From assembly GCF_014805625.2 (NCBI RefSeq), contig NW_023998449.1:1-64000 (forward strand): a stretch of DNA of 64,000 nucleotides, given 5' to 3'. Shown here piece by piece: positions 9,995 to 21,079 of the stretch. The notes under the pieces were generated by a model. The model saw only the letters and a list, made by a program, of their open reading frames with translations, did not search any database and had not been told where the DNA came from. The position numbers and the translations under genes are program-made. Position 1 is the first letter of the stretch. Each line of letters opens with the position of its first letter. The DNA is from Glossina fuscipes (lineage: Eukaryota; Arthropoda; Insecta; Diptera; Glossinidae).

Positions 9995-11261
9995 TTATTT
10001 TGGGGAAAAAGAAATCCATTATTTTTATATGAACTTCAGGACTTTATTTAACATGCTTCGGATTGTTCGATTTGGGTCAAATATGCACCGTTTTGTTGTA
10101 TGATTTGTTGTCATTTTAAAGGTAACTTCAAAATGCCTCTCTCATAGAAGTCCTGGTCTCTATTTGCAAAAAACTCTAGTAGTCGATTTTCACAATCCTC
10201 CCTAGATTCCAATTTTTTATCATTAAAAAAATTTTGCAATGCAAGAAAAAGATGATAATCGCTTGGTGCCAAAACCGGACTGTATGGCGGATGCATTAAA
10301 ACTTCCCAACCAAGCTCCCGAAGTTTCTGGCGAGTCACTGTAGATGTGTGTGGCCTAGCGTTGTCCTGGTGGAACAAGACACCTCTCCTGTTGGCCAATT
10401 CTGGCCGTTTCTGGTCAATTGCTATCTTCAAACGGTCCAGTTGTTGACAGTAGAGATCAGAATTTAGCGTTTGACCATATGGAAGCAACTCATAATAAAT
10501 AATCCCCTTCCAATCCCACCAAATGCATAGCAAAACCTTCCTGGCCGTTTGAGGTGCTTCACCGCTCTTTGACCACGATCGTTTTCGCAAAGGGTTATCG
10601 TAAGTGATCCATTTCTCATCTCCAGTCACCATCCGTTTAAGAAATGGGTCTATCTCATTCCCGTTGGCCAAGGCTTAGCAGATGGAAATTCGACCCATCA
10701 TGTTTTTTTCTGTTAATTGGTGTGGCACCCAAACATCGAGCTTCTTTTTGAATCCAGCTTTGTGTAAATGGTTTAAAACTCTTTTATGGTCGATTTTTAA
10801 CTCCTGGGCGATATTACGACTGCTAACATGCCGGTCAACTTCGATCATTTCTCCGATATTATCGACATTTTCGACGACCGGCCTACCTGTGCGAGGTGCA
10901 TCTTTAACATCAAAAATTCCTGAACGGAATCTACGAAACCAAAATTGCACATAATTGGCTGTTACAGTATCGGAACCATAAACACCATTCACAATTTTAG
11001 CCGCCTGGCTTGCATTTTCGCCTTTGTCAAAGAAAAACTGTAAAATGTACTGAATTTTCCCTTTGTTCACTTCCATTTTTAACATGCTGTAACTCACAAC
11101 TGAATGCACCAAACAACAAACAGCACAAGAATTTTTTTTACTGCGAAATGTAACCTTTCCAACGAGCATAAACATGAAATTGTTTAATGGATACTTTACG
11201 AGAAATCTATCAGTGCAGCCATCTACCGAAAACATAATGGATTTCTTTTTCCCCAAACTAA
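9995..11261 (-). mobile_element. Mariner element (mellifera-type), 1,267 bp, inserted in array unit A
   Basis: Terminal inverted repeats of about 28 bp (TTAnTTTGGGGAAAAAGAAA...) lie at both ends, with a TA target duplication at 9993-9994 and 11262-11263. Unit B carries the matching empty site near 14255-14275; removing the element and one TA from unit A gives the unit B sequence with one mismatch. The insertion therefore occurred in unit A alone, after the array's units had separated. The transposase is on the minus strand. Confidence 0.95.
10048..11076 (-). pseudogene. Mariner transposase with two in-frame stops
   Basis: The frame starts at MEVNKGKIQ (11076; an alternative ATG lies 9 bp upstream) and includes the paired helix-turn-helix DNA-binding region. 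The DD34D catalytic triad is present: the first Asp in MVTGDEKWITYD, the second in HQDNARPH, the third in APSDYHLF, with 34 residues between the second and third. The YSPDLAP motif has become YSPVLAP. A TAA at 10675-10677 and a TGA at 10111-10113 interrupt one otherwise continuous frame, which ends at 10048-10050. Compared from memory with mellifera-group transposases, roughly seven residues are missing after the EAPQT segment. The element would need transposase from elsewhere to move. Confidence 0.92.
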
Positions 11262-12790
11262 TATATATTGCACCACATAAAGTGAGTAAACCGTTTTATT
11301 CCCTTTGAGACAAACGGAATAAAAATATGTTGTTTTGATTATTACTCATAAACTATAATAGATAAATGTACAAAAATTTCAAATTTTCTATAGGTGACTC
11401 TTACAAAAATATTATGGTATATCAAACCTAATTTTTTTTTTTTTTGATAAGCATATCTGCCTACCCAATTGTGTAGTATCTACCGAAAACAATTTTCCTT
11501 TAGCACACATATATATAACACCATATCTCCTACAAATCTGTAAACGAATTTGGAAGAAAAAGAATTTTCTTACACCTAGCTGTTGCTTTATACTTTTATT
11601 TTAAGAACTTCTCGGCTACGGCCTAAGACGGGTCCAACATTCGCTATCCTTAACTTGACAACTGCTTCTTCCCTTGGAAGGTCAAGAAGAGCACCTGGAG
11701 GCGGCACTCCTTCCTTTTATGATAGGCGGACATTTTTCTTCCCCCATTTAGCTTTCCAGTATTTAGTCCATCAAACTACTGTCCCTATTCCGAATGATAA
11801 TAGGAGGAAGGAAGGAGCATGTGGAGGTGACGCTTTTTTCTTTTATGAAAAGCGGACATGTCTAGTGTCAGACCACCCATAGCTGCAGAAAAATCTTATA
11901 GACAATAGGCCAAAAATTATGGGTTATAATCGGGGTGTACATTTTCCAGGAGAGGGATTGCTTCCAGCAAGTATTCCACTTCCAATCAAATTATCAAGAG
12001 AATGCCACCTCGGCAGACTGCTAGGTACGGCTCTTCGGTGGTTTTAGCTTCCAGAAGTCCCATGGGGCGCTTGAAACAGTCCGTAGCGTTGACCATTGCG
12101 GAAATGGACGTCATGTTTCAATTACTTTAAGCAATTTTTCAAAATATTCTTCAGCACCAAAACTGCTGCTAGCTGGGATTACTACCCTTTTCCGCAGTCC
12201 AAATGGAAGACCCGCGTAAGGCATGAGCACACCTGTAATTGGATTCAGTAGCGAAGCCCTTAGGGGAAATGTGTTAAGAATGTTTTTTAACCTCATTACT
12301 AGATTTAAGACCGCTGCGTCGACCGTCGGCCGTTCTTATACGATTCAGATAGTAAACGCCTAGTGAGGAAATATGAGATATGAATTTGTAACAATAGGCG
12401 CAGCATACGTAAAATCTTGCAGCGGACGTTCACAGTTCTTCTGTCGTTTTCGTGAATTTATGTACTTTATGAGTAATAAGTAAAAAACCAATTTTTTCAT
12501 TGCGAAAAACAGAGACTTTCTTAATTTACACAGTAGAGTGAGCGTCCTTTGATTTTTTTGGACCATATTAAGTATCAGCCTAAGCGCAAGAACTTTCAAT
12601 GTTTCTGCCAAATTTGATGAATGGAAAAATGAAACATGCTTATTCTAATATGTCGTAAACAACATTTACGGAAAGGTTATTTGTCCGATAAGTTTCAGCA
12701 AAATTTGGAAATCATTTGTTAGTAACAAACATTGTAGTCGTGCCGTAGGGATAAGATATATAAATCAATAAAATACGTAAACGTAAAAGT

Positions 12791-13330
12791 AGATGGAATT
12801 TCTGTGATTGGAAATTGAATTAAAATGTTATTTGTTTGAATTGAATATTTAGTGGATCAAGTTGAACTAGATTAGTATTCCTCCGTCCAGTCATAGGGAA
12901 ATTTCAGTAACTATTTATTAAGCAAATTAATGTAATTGTAACTAAATGTTACTGTATTCGCAAAATATTAGATGGAATTTCTGTGATCAAAAATTGAATT
13001 AAAATATTATTTGTTTGAATTGAAATTTTAGTGGACAAAGTCGAACTAGATGAGTATTCCCCCGTGCAATCATATGGATATTTTAGTAATTATTTATAAA
13101 ATACGTTAAAGTAATTATAACTAAACGTAATTATATTCGCAAAATAGTAGATGGAATTTCTGTGATCAAAAATTGAATTAAAATTTTATTCATTTGAATT
13201 GAACTTTTAGTGGACCAAGTTGAACTAGATTAGTATTCCCCCGTCCAGTCATATCGAAATTTTAGATAAACTTTTAATAATTATTTATAAATCATTTTGT
13301 GGCTGCACTTTTTCTTACTTTATTAAGAAA
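12791..13330. repeat. Nested tandem repeat, 179-bp period, three copies in unit B
   Basis: AGATGGAATTTCTGTGAT recurs at 12791, 12970 and 13149, exactly 179 bp apart, followed each time by a GAATTGA block, GTGGACCAAGTTGAACTAGA and a CCCCCGTCC-type block. Unit A has a single copy (about 8713). The extra copies account for most of the length difference between units A and B. Confidence 0.85.
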
Positions 13331-16179
13331 AAGGTATTTATTAAGATGAAAGTAAAATTACCTTCAAGCTTATTCTTGTAATATCGACGATATTTCCAGC
13401 CCTTTATTCCTGGGAACAAACGCCGTGCCGCGGCCATATCCAAATTCCGATTGCGCGGTGCGCAATTGAACCGGCCTGTCCAAAATTTCTTAAATTTTTA
13501 CGAGCGTGTCCTGCGAGAGGAATCACAGCTAGCTACAATTTATATATTAGTCCAATATAACCATATAAATTGGTCTTTATGGTTTTGTGAAATAGTTTGG
13601 CAGTATTTTTCCAATTTAATATGGACCAGATAACCTGAAACGGCATAATTAGAAAACAAATTTTGGTGCATTTGTTTCCATATATTTTTCCGACAAAACG
13701 AAAAATGACAAATTCATATTTTAGGAATCTCTTTTCAGTTAGGTAATGTTTGGTATGGAAGTATTTCGCAAATTCGTTTTACTTTCACTATATGGTATAC
13801 CTTATTGGTTAAAAAATTTTAGTTTCGTAAAACTTTTTTTCTGGTAATTCATAAAAAAAAATTTTTTCCCCTCTCCCATGAATTGTTTACGAATAATATA
13901 AGTTCAGTGTTTGTGGCGACGTCACTGCCAAATTTTTCTGAATACAGCTTGATTAGCTTACCCCATTACCTTCTTATCAATTGAAGTCCCCACGAATCGT
14001 AACTTGCCTCACCCAACTTTTTCAATGTCAATTTGTTAATTCAATTTTTCGCCGTGCGTATTTTAATGAACATGTGTTAAAAAGGAGATGCCAAACTTTT
14101 TATTTAAGATTACCGTTCAAGGTTAAGCTGACTGTTACGCTAGTGTAATTTTTGTTGGATGCGCTCGCCTGGCGGCAAAAGAGAAGCTGTTGACTTCAAA
14201 CTTGACAGAAACGTTGAAAGTCTAGTTGCTTCTGAAAGTGGTTAAGACCTATCGAAGGACATATATATTGCACCACATAAAGTGAGAAAACCTTTGTTTC
14301 TCAAACGGAATAACAATATGTTGTTTTGATTATTACTCATAAACTTTAATAGATAAATGTACAAAAATTTCATTATTTCTATAGGTGATGTTGTAGCACT
14401 CTTACAAAAATATTATGGTATATCAAACCTAATTTTTTTTTTGATAAGCATACCTGCGTACCCAATTGTGTAGTATCTACCGAAAAAAATTTTCCCTTAG
14501 CATACAACAACATATCTCTTAAAAATCTGTAAACGAATTTGGAAGAAAAGAATTTTCCCACACGTAGCTGTTGCTTTATATTTTTAGATTTGAGAACTAC
14601 TCGGCTACGGTCTAGGAAGGTTCAAACATTCGCTATCCTTAACTTGACAACAGGTTCTTCCGTTGGAAGGCCAAGAAGATCACATGGAAGTGGCGCTCCT
14701 TCCTTTTATGATAGGCGGCCATTTTCCTTCCCCCATTTAGCTTTCCAGTATTTAGTCCATCAAACTACTGCCCCCATTCCGGATGATAATAGGAGGAAGC
14801 AAGGAGCATATGGAGGTGACGCTTTTTTCCTTTATGAAAAGCGGACATGTCTAGTGTCAGACCACCCAAAGCTGCCGAAAAATCTTATAGACAATAGGTC
14901 AAAAGTTATGGGTGATAATCGGGGTGTACATTTTCCATGCGAGGGATTGCTTCCAGCAAGTATTCCACTTCCAGTCAAATTATCAAGAGAATGCCACCTC
15001 GGCTGACTGCTAGGTACGGCTCTTCGGTGGTTTTAGTTTCCAGAAATCCCATGGGGCGCTTGAAACAGGCCGTGGCGTTGACCATTGCGGAAACGGACGT
15101 CATGTTTCAACTACTTTAAGCAATTTTTCAAAATATTCTTCAGCACCAAAAATGTTGCTAACTGGGATTACTACCCTTCCGCAGTCCAAATTGGGAGACC
15201 CGCGTAAGGCATGAGCACACCTGTAATCGGATTCAGTAGCGAAGCCCTTAGGGGGAATGTGTTAAGAATGTTTTTTAACCTCATTACTAGATTTAAGACC
15301 GCTGCGTCGACCGTCAGCCATCCTTATACGATTCAGATAGTGAACGCCTAGTGAGGAAATATGAAATATGAATTTGTAACAATAGGCGCAGCATACGTAA
15401 AATCTTGCAGTGGACGTTCACAGATCTATTTTCGTAGGTATGTGCGCGTCTTTCGCTAATTTGTAGGTGACACCTTCACTTTTACGAACTGGAAAATATC
15501 TATCACAGATACTGCACATTTGGGCAGATGAAAGGGAGGACATGCATGAGTACATTTAGAATTTTAAAGATGATTAAGTGGGAATTCTGAAGCTTGCATT
15601 TACGCGTTATAAAGTAATTAAAACAAAATTAGTAGTGAACAAGCGAGGTCAATTTTACACATTTTTGTACAAGTATTCCAACATCGCCCACATATACATT
15701 CAAGTTTTCGTGAATTTATGTACTTTATGAGTAATAAGTAAAAAACCAATTTTTTCATTATGAAAAACAGAGACTTTTTAATTTACACAGTAGAGTGAGC
15801 GTCCTTTGATCTTTTTAGACCATATTAAGTATCAGCCTAAGCGCAAGAACTTTCAATGTTTCTGCCAAATGGGATGAATGAAAAAAGAAAAAATACTTAT
15901 TCTAATATGTTGTAAACAACATTTACGGAAAGGTTATTTGTCCCATAAGTTTCAGCAAAATTTGGAAATCATTTGTAGGTAATAAACATTGTAGTAATTT
16001 TTTCCCCCTCTTCCATGAATTGCTTACAAATAATATAAGTGCCGTGTTTGTGGCGACGTCACTGCCAAATTTTTCTGCATACAGCTTGATTAGCTCACCC
16101 CATTACCTTCTTATCAATTGAAGTGCCCACGAATCGTCCAACCTTTTCAATGGTTTGGTTTATACCTATAATTTGATAA

Positions 16180-16510
16180 TGAATTATATGCTTGCATCTC
16201 AATATCATTATTATCCATCATTATAATCAATATTATTTACATCATTAATCTCGTTATTATGTTCATCATCGTCGTCGTCGCCTTCATCACCACCATTGTT
16301 ATGATTTTCTATCGAATCATTCGTAAATGATGACGTCAGCGGCGTAGAATTCTTATTATCAAGTTTTTTATTTCAAAGGATTCGTTATAGGCTTCAATAT
16401 GTCTTGCAAGAAGTTAACCTTCTCTATTTGATTTGATATTTCTTAGCTTCGCTTTCAACACTTCTCGTGTCTTTATAATATATTTTAACAATTTGTTACT
16501 CATTTGTAAT
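16180..16510 (-). pseudogene. Polinton small ORF with basic N-terminus and Asp-rich tail, relic
   Basis: On the minus strand a frame beginning near 16502 reads as a basic, lysine-rich helix (LKYIIKTREVLKAKLRNIKS). After a frame change an Asn/Asp-rich tail follows (GGDEGDDDDDEHNNEI near 16250-16310). Insect Polintons usually carry a short coiled-coil protein of this kind next to the ATPase, and the position here, directly downstream of the ATPase end, fits. The function is unknown to me. Confidence 0.45.
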
Positions 16511-16543
16511 CTGCTCTATATCCGGTAGTGATCTGCTCTATAT

Positions 16544-16880
16544 CTAATCTGACTTACTGAACTGCATGAAATTATCGAAACCTTTCCGATATTGCCCCTT
16601 ATGAACTAACTCATCCTCGCTCACAATAACAAAGCCATATTTATCTTTCCAGCACTGTCTACACATCGTTAAAAATTTCTTAAATGACGTATCACCGATA
16701 ACATGATCATTGTATATATGTCTCACATTAATTCATCTTGTTAAAATCTTACTATCATATTTGCATTATCGCGTATTAAATGTTTGGGAATTCTCGTATA
16801 TGTTTGATATAAATAAAAGCAATCAATGTGTTTATGTCTGCTTTGAATGTGGTTTTGACTTGGATAGACCTATAACTTTT
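16544..16880 (-). pseudogene. Polinton packaging ATPase, C-terminal fragment
   Basis: The C-terminal 60 residues (MRHIYNDHVIGD...QCWKDKYGFVIV...KGQYRKGFDNFM) end at the stop at 16544. This is the usual C-terminus of Polinton ATPases and supplies the part of the family that is off the left edge in copy 1. Bases 16741-16860 align with 1-180 of the window. A segment corresponding to about 80-165 of copy 1 is deleted. Confidence 0.85.
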
Positions 16881-16884
16881 TCAT

Positions 16885-17157
16885 TTCATAGATGCTTTTA
16901 AAACTGAGGCAATCGAAAATAGTTTGTTTGGTATATGCGGACGTTTCAAAATGATAGTAGATATGATTTCGAATGTCATCACATAAATCTGTTGTTCCAA
17001 TATCATAAATAAAAGAATCAGTATCCATATAATTTAGATTAATGTTTTCCTTATATATGGGCTTCATATAATCATGATGGAAATTGTACATTTTTCCTTT
17101 GGATAATTCTAAGACGGTAAAACCAATATAAATTGGTTTATTGTACTCAACTAGCAC
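16885..17157 (-). pseudogene. pPolB palm fragment (motif C region), Polinton copy 2
   Basis: This frame contains NKPIYIGFTVLELSKGKMYN, NLNYMDTDSFIYDI (motif C, DTDS) and a DDIRNHIYYHFETSAYTK block. It aligns with residues encoded at about 2290-2550 in copy 1. It is cut at both ends by junctions to the ATPase fragment and to the exonuclease fragment. Confidence 0.9.
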
Positions 17158-17500
17158 TTTGGAACAAATGTTGCAACTTTTTTACACACATTATGAGCAG
17201 TTCCTCTATAATCACGTGTCAAATGACAGTGACCAGTTACGCTGTTTTCGACAGGTAAAAACAACTTTCCACAAATGTAGCAAATTGTATCGGGTTTTTG
17301 TCTCCCGCGCTCCGCAGGCGTCAACGTGTTTATTGGTTTAACTTTACATAAATAATTATTGTAAATATATAGAATATCTTTGACTAGACTTTGACAAAAA
17401 TGACCAGTCGATTTTTCCCCACTATATATCCTGAATATATCTAACTTTTTATGGAATACACACTTAAAATAATAACTGCCAGCAAATGGAATCTTGAATT
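17158..17500 (-). pseudogene. pPolB exonuclease/metal-site fragment, Polinton copy 2
   Basis: The minus strand reads through without a stop from about 17500 to 17160, with IPFAGSYYFKCVFHKKLDIF, RIYSGEKSTGHFC and a Cys/His site CYICGKLFLPVENSVTGHCH. It corresponds to about 3880-4200 of copy 1, where the same stretch is frameshifted. This small relic is therefore better preserved here than in the larger element. Confidence 0.85.
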
Positions 17501-17520
17501 TTGAATGTTAACTCTTTTTA

Positions 17521-18061
17521 CATAGGTCATCCATTAACAGTGTTAAGAAAGATCAGTAAATCAATTATGAAAACAACAAAAAAATTAACACATAGCACAA
17601 CTACAAACCACAAAACCACAAAAAATTCACACAGTACAAGACACAGCACAAATAGGTGCATACGGCGGTTGGGTATACTTTGTTTCCAACATACTTTTGC
17701 AGCACTATCATAACAACACTCTCGAAAACCCCAACACGAACATCCAACTCGAATCCCGGGTTCACAAAAACTCTCACAAATGTCAGTCGGGACACTTTCG
17801 GCCGCCTTCGGGTGGCCGCAAAAACCAAAAAAGGCGTGACTCAACTCTTCGGGTAGAATGAACCACACCTTTTTTCACCCCCAAACCCAAAAAAAGGCGG
17901 AATTCTTCTCGCAAAAAAAGCTTGAGCCATCCAACAAAAATTTTTTTCAATGTAGCGCATCCCAAACGTCAATGTTACCGACATTATCTAGTTCTTCTCA
18001 CTCTTTTTCACAAAAAATGCACAGTGGCGTTGAACTACCTACTACCTACTATCTTCCTTAA
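17521..18061. repeat. Dispersed repeat R, copy 2
   Basis: Second copy of the repeat seen at 6930-7500, in the same orientation and again immediately right of Polinton sequence. The C-rich, low-T composition and the run GAACCACACCTTTTTTC are shared. Apparent short frames in both strands are not conserved between copies. Confidence 0.7.
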
Positions 18062-18315
18062 GAAATTAATAATATTTTCTTTATTTTTTCGCATATAAAA
18101 CAAAAAGTAAAACTCTCCCGATATCTCTCGACGGCTCCTTTATGGGTGAGCACAAGGCCCAAATATAATAAACAAAAGGATACTCATTACGTTAAGGAGT
18201 TGGAACCGTATTCGCTTTCGTTCAATTATTTTCAACAGTTTTATTATTTTATATATATGTAAATACATATTTTTAATATATAACTTGAAAGTTTTCAGCT
18301 TTTGCTTTGAACTTT

Positions 18316-19415
18316 GTCATGAGACTCTTTACTTTCATTGCCGGCTGAGTATTTGTCTTTTTCTGACAAAGAAAAAAAAATAAAATAAAAAGAAAAGTCC
18401 CGTCGGTTGTCTGCCGTCTGTCTGTCCACTGTAAGTCAGTCGGTCGTCGTCTGGCGTCGGCCCTACATATGCACACCCCTTTTCTCCTTTCAGCTACAGC
18501 GGTGGCAGCTGCAGCGCTTAACTACTCATCGGGGACACAAAACAACAGGGGCATAAATAACTAAAGTAACTTACAATACAATCCTCTCGCGATGTCGTGG
18601 CTGTCTCCTTCGGCGGCTCCTGTCCACGGCAAGGAAGTAGGAAGTTCGTCTCACGTCGTCGGCACAATCACAACACAGCTGGGATGTAGGTGCATGTGGG
18701 TGCACGTAATTCATAAGCTACTGGAAAATTATTCTTCTTCCTCTTAACACATCTTGATTGAGGCAAACACATTGATCCTTGTTTTTTTCCTTTATTTTTA
18801 TATAGTTTTACAATCGTAGAATTCAATATGTATATAAATATTTTTTTATTTTTTTTTTTTTGTTTGTTTCAAAAGCACGCATACAAAAGGAAATTTTTTT
18901 TTCCTTTTTTTTTTTTTATGTTATACAGAGTTGATTGGTTATATATTCTGTCTGATTTTATACAATTATTTACACAAAGGATTTAATTTGTAAACTTTTG
19001 TTGGCAGAAGAAAAATTTCTTCGTCGCGAGAACACACACAAAATGCTTCTTTTAATTGTTCCACCTTTTTTTTTTTATTGGTTTTTTTTTCTGTTATTTG
19101 AGGTTTTAATTAAAATTTATCCTTTTTTTTTTGAGGTTTTAATTAAAATTTATCCTTTTTCCCCTTTGAGGTTTTAATCAAAATCTATCCTTTTTTGAAC
19201 TTCGATTTTCAGTTCGAGCCCATACTTCAGAAAAAGAAAAAAACAACCACGGCTCAGCCGTACAATCAAAAAACAATCGAAAACAAGCGCACTCGTTGAG
19301 GTCTACACTGCAACTTCACTAGAACTAAACTCAACTTAATGGATTGCGATATGGAATGTGTACGTCAAATAGTCCGCGGACAGACCGACTATACCCCCGA
19401 CGACCGACTACTACA
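18316..19415. mobile_element. LTR of a gypsy-like retroelement, 1.1 kb
   Basis: It starts TGTCATGAGACTC and ends ...CTACTACA, giving TGT...ACA ends. It aligns in blocks with the solo LTR at 34617-36404 (TGTCATGAAACTC start, CAGCGGTGGCAG block, AGCACGCATACAAAA block, CTAAACTCAACTT block), which fixes its limits. ACTT precedes the first base, as at the solo LTR. The T-rich middle includes a 3-fold repeat at 19098-19192 of TGAGGTTTTAATTAAAATTT-type units. A tRNA-like segment abuts its right end. No matching second LTR is found on the right except a 35-bp piece at 22109-22143. Confidence 0.75.
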
Positions 19416-19485
19416 GACCAACGTGTGGCTTCGACCCACGCCCTGAGTTTAAGAGTCTCTGTTCTACCGACTGAGTTAGCCGGGC
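19416..19485 (-). other. tRNA-Lys(CUU)-like sequence directly beside the LTR, degenerate
   Basis: Read on the minus strand it begins GCCCGGCTAACTCAGTCGG, has the anticodon loop CTCTTAA (anticodon CTT) and a T-arm like GTGGGTCGAAGCCACAC, then GTTGGTC. This is the layout of insect tRNA-Lys(CUU) from memory, 70 instead of 73 nt, with mismatches in the anticodon stem and acceptor stem and without CCA. It is unlikely to be a working tRNA. It lies exactly at the LTR's right end in antisense, the place and orientation of a primer-binding site for a plus-strand element, but covers the whole tRNA instead of the usual 18 or so bases. Confidence 0.75.
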
Positions 19486-19589
19486 AGGTTCGGTGTATAC
19501 TCAAGAGGTTTTAGAGAAGAGAATATCTTTGGCTTGTTATACTCCTAGCTTCCGCCCTGGCTTCTAGCTGGTGTCATCGAACTTGCACC

Positions 19590-21079
19590 TTGTGACTAAG
19601 CTGTCTAATCTGTTCATTCCGTAAGGCGAGCAACCCTTTGAGTAGTTGATTTTGCATCCGATATTGTTGATTTTCATTTGCGATTCTTTGCAACAAGTTT
19701 AGCAACCTTTCGCGATCTATGGGTCGTGAACCCCTTAACGCTTCCGTGGCCTAGTCGAAAGGTGTTCGACTACTGCTGCCCTCATTATTACTTCCACCAC
19801 CCGTGTTGGTAGAGAATTCGAATTCACTGTTTATCATCGTTGAGCGGCCGCTTGATGCTAGATTTATTGGAATCTGGTTTATGTACGCTTGCGGGGCAGG
19901 CTGAAAACAATATTTACTATGACGGGCTGTTGCAGTTACGGTAGCATCTGTGCCGAAACTACCGCCTGTAGTACTGTTGCCAGCAGGTTGTTTGGTTGAA
20001 GGCAATTGTTGCTGACCCTGCACGCTATGGCGACGGTGATGGTGCTGATGTGGATGATAATTTGGTGTCGAGTGTTCCAGCTGCTGTTGTTTCTGTGATT
20101 GGTGACGATGTTGATGTTGGCTACTTAAATTTTTGTTGATGCGTCTACGTTTCGCCAGTTTGTTTTGATTAGCATGACTAGCACGGTCGCTAATAGCTGT
20201 CGCAGAAGGCAATAGCTGATTATGGTGACTTACTACTGCTATTGTCGCTTCAGCGTTGTTGAGCTGGATCTGCTGCTGTTGTTGACGCTGATTACGTAAA
20301 AGTGACGTTGACGAGGTGATTCCAATAGATCCGCTGAACTTTTCGCGTGTGTTGAGTGGCAATGTTTCCTTACCTTCACCTAGAGAGTTTTGCTTTACAT
20401 CAGTCAGTTGAAGGGATGAGTTTCGGTAGCTCTTGGAGTTATCGTTTCCTTGGCTTATGGCGTCTAAAACTTGGCATTTACTCGGAGAAATAATAGTGTC
20501 TGCTTTGGTGGCGACAGATAAGCCAAAAGCTTTCCAGAAGTCGATGCCGAAATAAAATTGCTGCCGCAACTCTGGTACTATATAGAATTCAATACTCCTG
20601 GTCTCGCCCTCCCATTCGACTGGTAAGGTGATGAGTCCCGTTACTGACGTCTTCTTTCCGTTTGCAGTTTTCACGTGTCGATTTCGCAGCCTAATGACTC
20701 GATGTTTTCGATTCTCAAGGAATCTCGTTGCTCCGGCCCCACAACAACTAACGCTGGCTCCTGTGTCTAGAAGAGCGGTTACTTCGGTGTTGTCGACCTT
20801 GGTCCGAGCAAACATCCTGTCATCGTGCTCTAGGGAAACAATCGCTGAGATCTCCTTTTGCTGAAACCTCCTGTACGCCTTCCTCCTTTGGCGTAAGATC
20901 AGAATCTTTGTATGTTTTCTCGTGAGCGCTCGCCTTCTAAAAATCTCTGCGCTAAATATCTCGTGTCGCTTCTGCTGGTAGTCCGCGATCCTCTGTGCTA
21001 AGCTTCTGTACTCGGTGATGTCTTGATCCGTTGCTGGTGTTATCGTTGCGCCTGTTGCTGCTCGCGTTAATATTGTCAC
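19590..21079 (-). pseudogene. Gypsy-like retropepsin ORF with Gln/His-rich and coiled-coil tail, no reverse transcriptase
   Basis: The 442-residue frame (19751-21079) contains the aspartic protease: VTALLDTGASVSCCG (catalytic DTG) and YFGIDFWKAFGLSV, where gypsy-group elements have a similar GxDFW motif. In the family this enzyme matures Gag-Pol. A short linker (SSLQLTDVKQNSLGE) resembles the start of the region leading into reverse transcriptase, but the frame then becomes Gln/His-rich low complexity and no RT, RNase H or integrase follows. Beyond the stop at 19751 the same strand continues open for about 50 codons with a leucine-rich heptad stretch (LLNLLQRIANENQQYRMQNQ). The coding direction is opposite to that implied by the tRNA-like segment. 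Confidence 0.75.

Larger units (their letters stand above)
7517..16140. repeat. Tandem array of a 2.9-3.0 kb complex repeat, about 2.5 units
   Basis: Landmark blocks recur in the same order in three units. The block around CTTGGAAGGTCAAGAAGAGC starts at about 7519, 11671 and about 14660. The block TACTTTAAGCAATTTTTCAA is at about 7980, 12122 and 15113. Other landmarks are GTAATAAGTAAAAAACC, the GTGTTTGTGGCGACGTCACT block and the ACTCATAAACT block. Subtracting the mariner, spacing is about 2.88 kb (unit A) and 2.99 kb (unit B). The third unit stops at about 16140, where Polinton relic 2 begins. No long conserved frame spans the units, so the array looks non-coding. It could be a complex satellite or a tandemly amplified non-autonomous transposon. 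Confidence 0.8.
16150..17520 (-). mobile_element. Polinton relic, copy 2, deletion-rearranged
   Basis: Three Polinton genes are represented by fragments in close succession on the minus strand: an acidic coiled ORF, the ATPase C-terminus, and two polymerase pieces. The ATPase part at 16741-16860 is clearly related to 1-200 of the window at the base level. The order of the polymerase parts (palm motif C next to the exonuclease/metal-site region) is not the native order, so internal deletions joined them. The 0.55 kb repeat R follows directly. Confidence 0.85.

Noticed and set aside
19416..19485. Functional tRNA-Lys gene
   Set aside because: Anticodon stem and acceptor stem have mismatches, three bases are missing and it abuts an LTR; a degenerate or primer-derived copy fits better.
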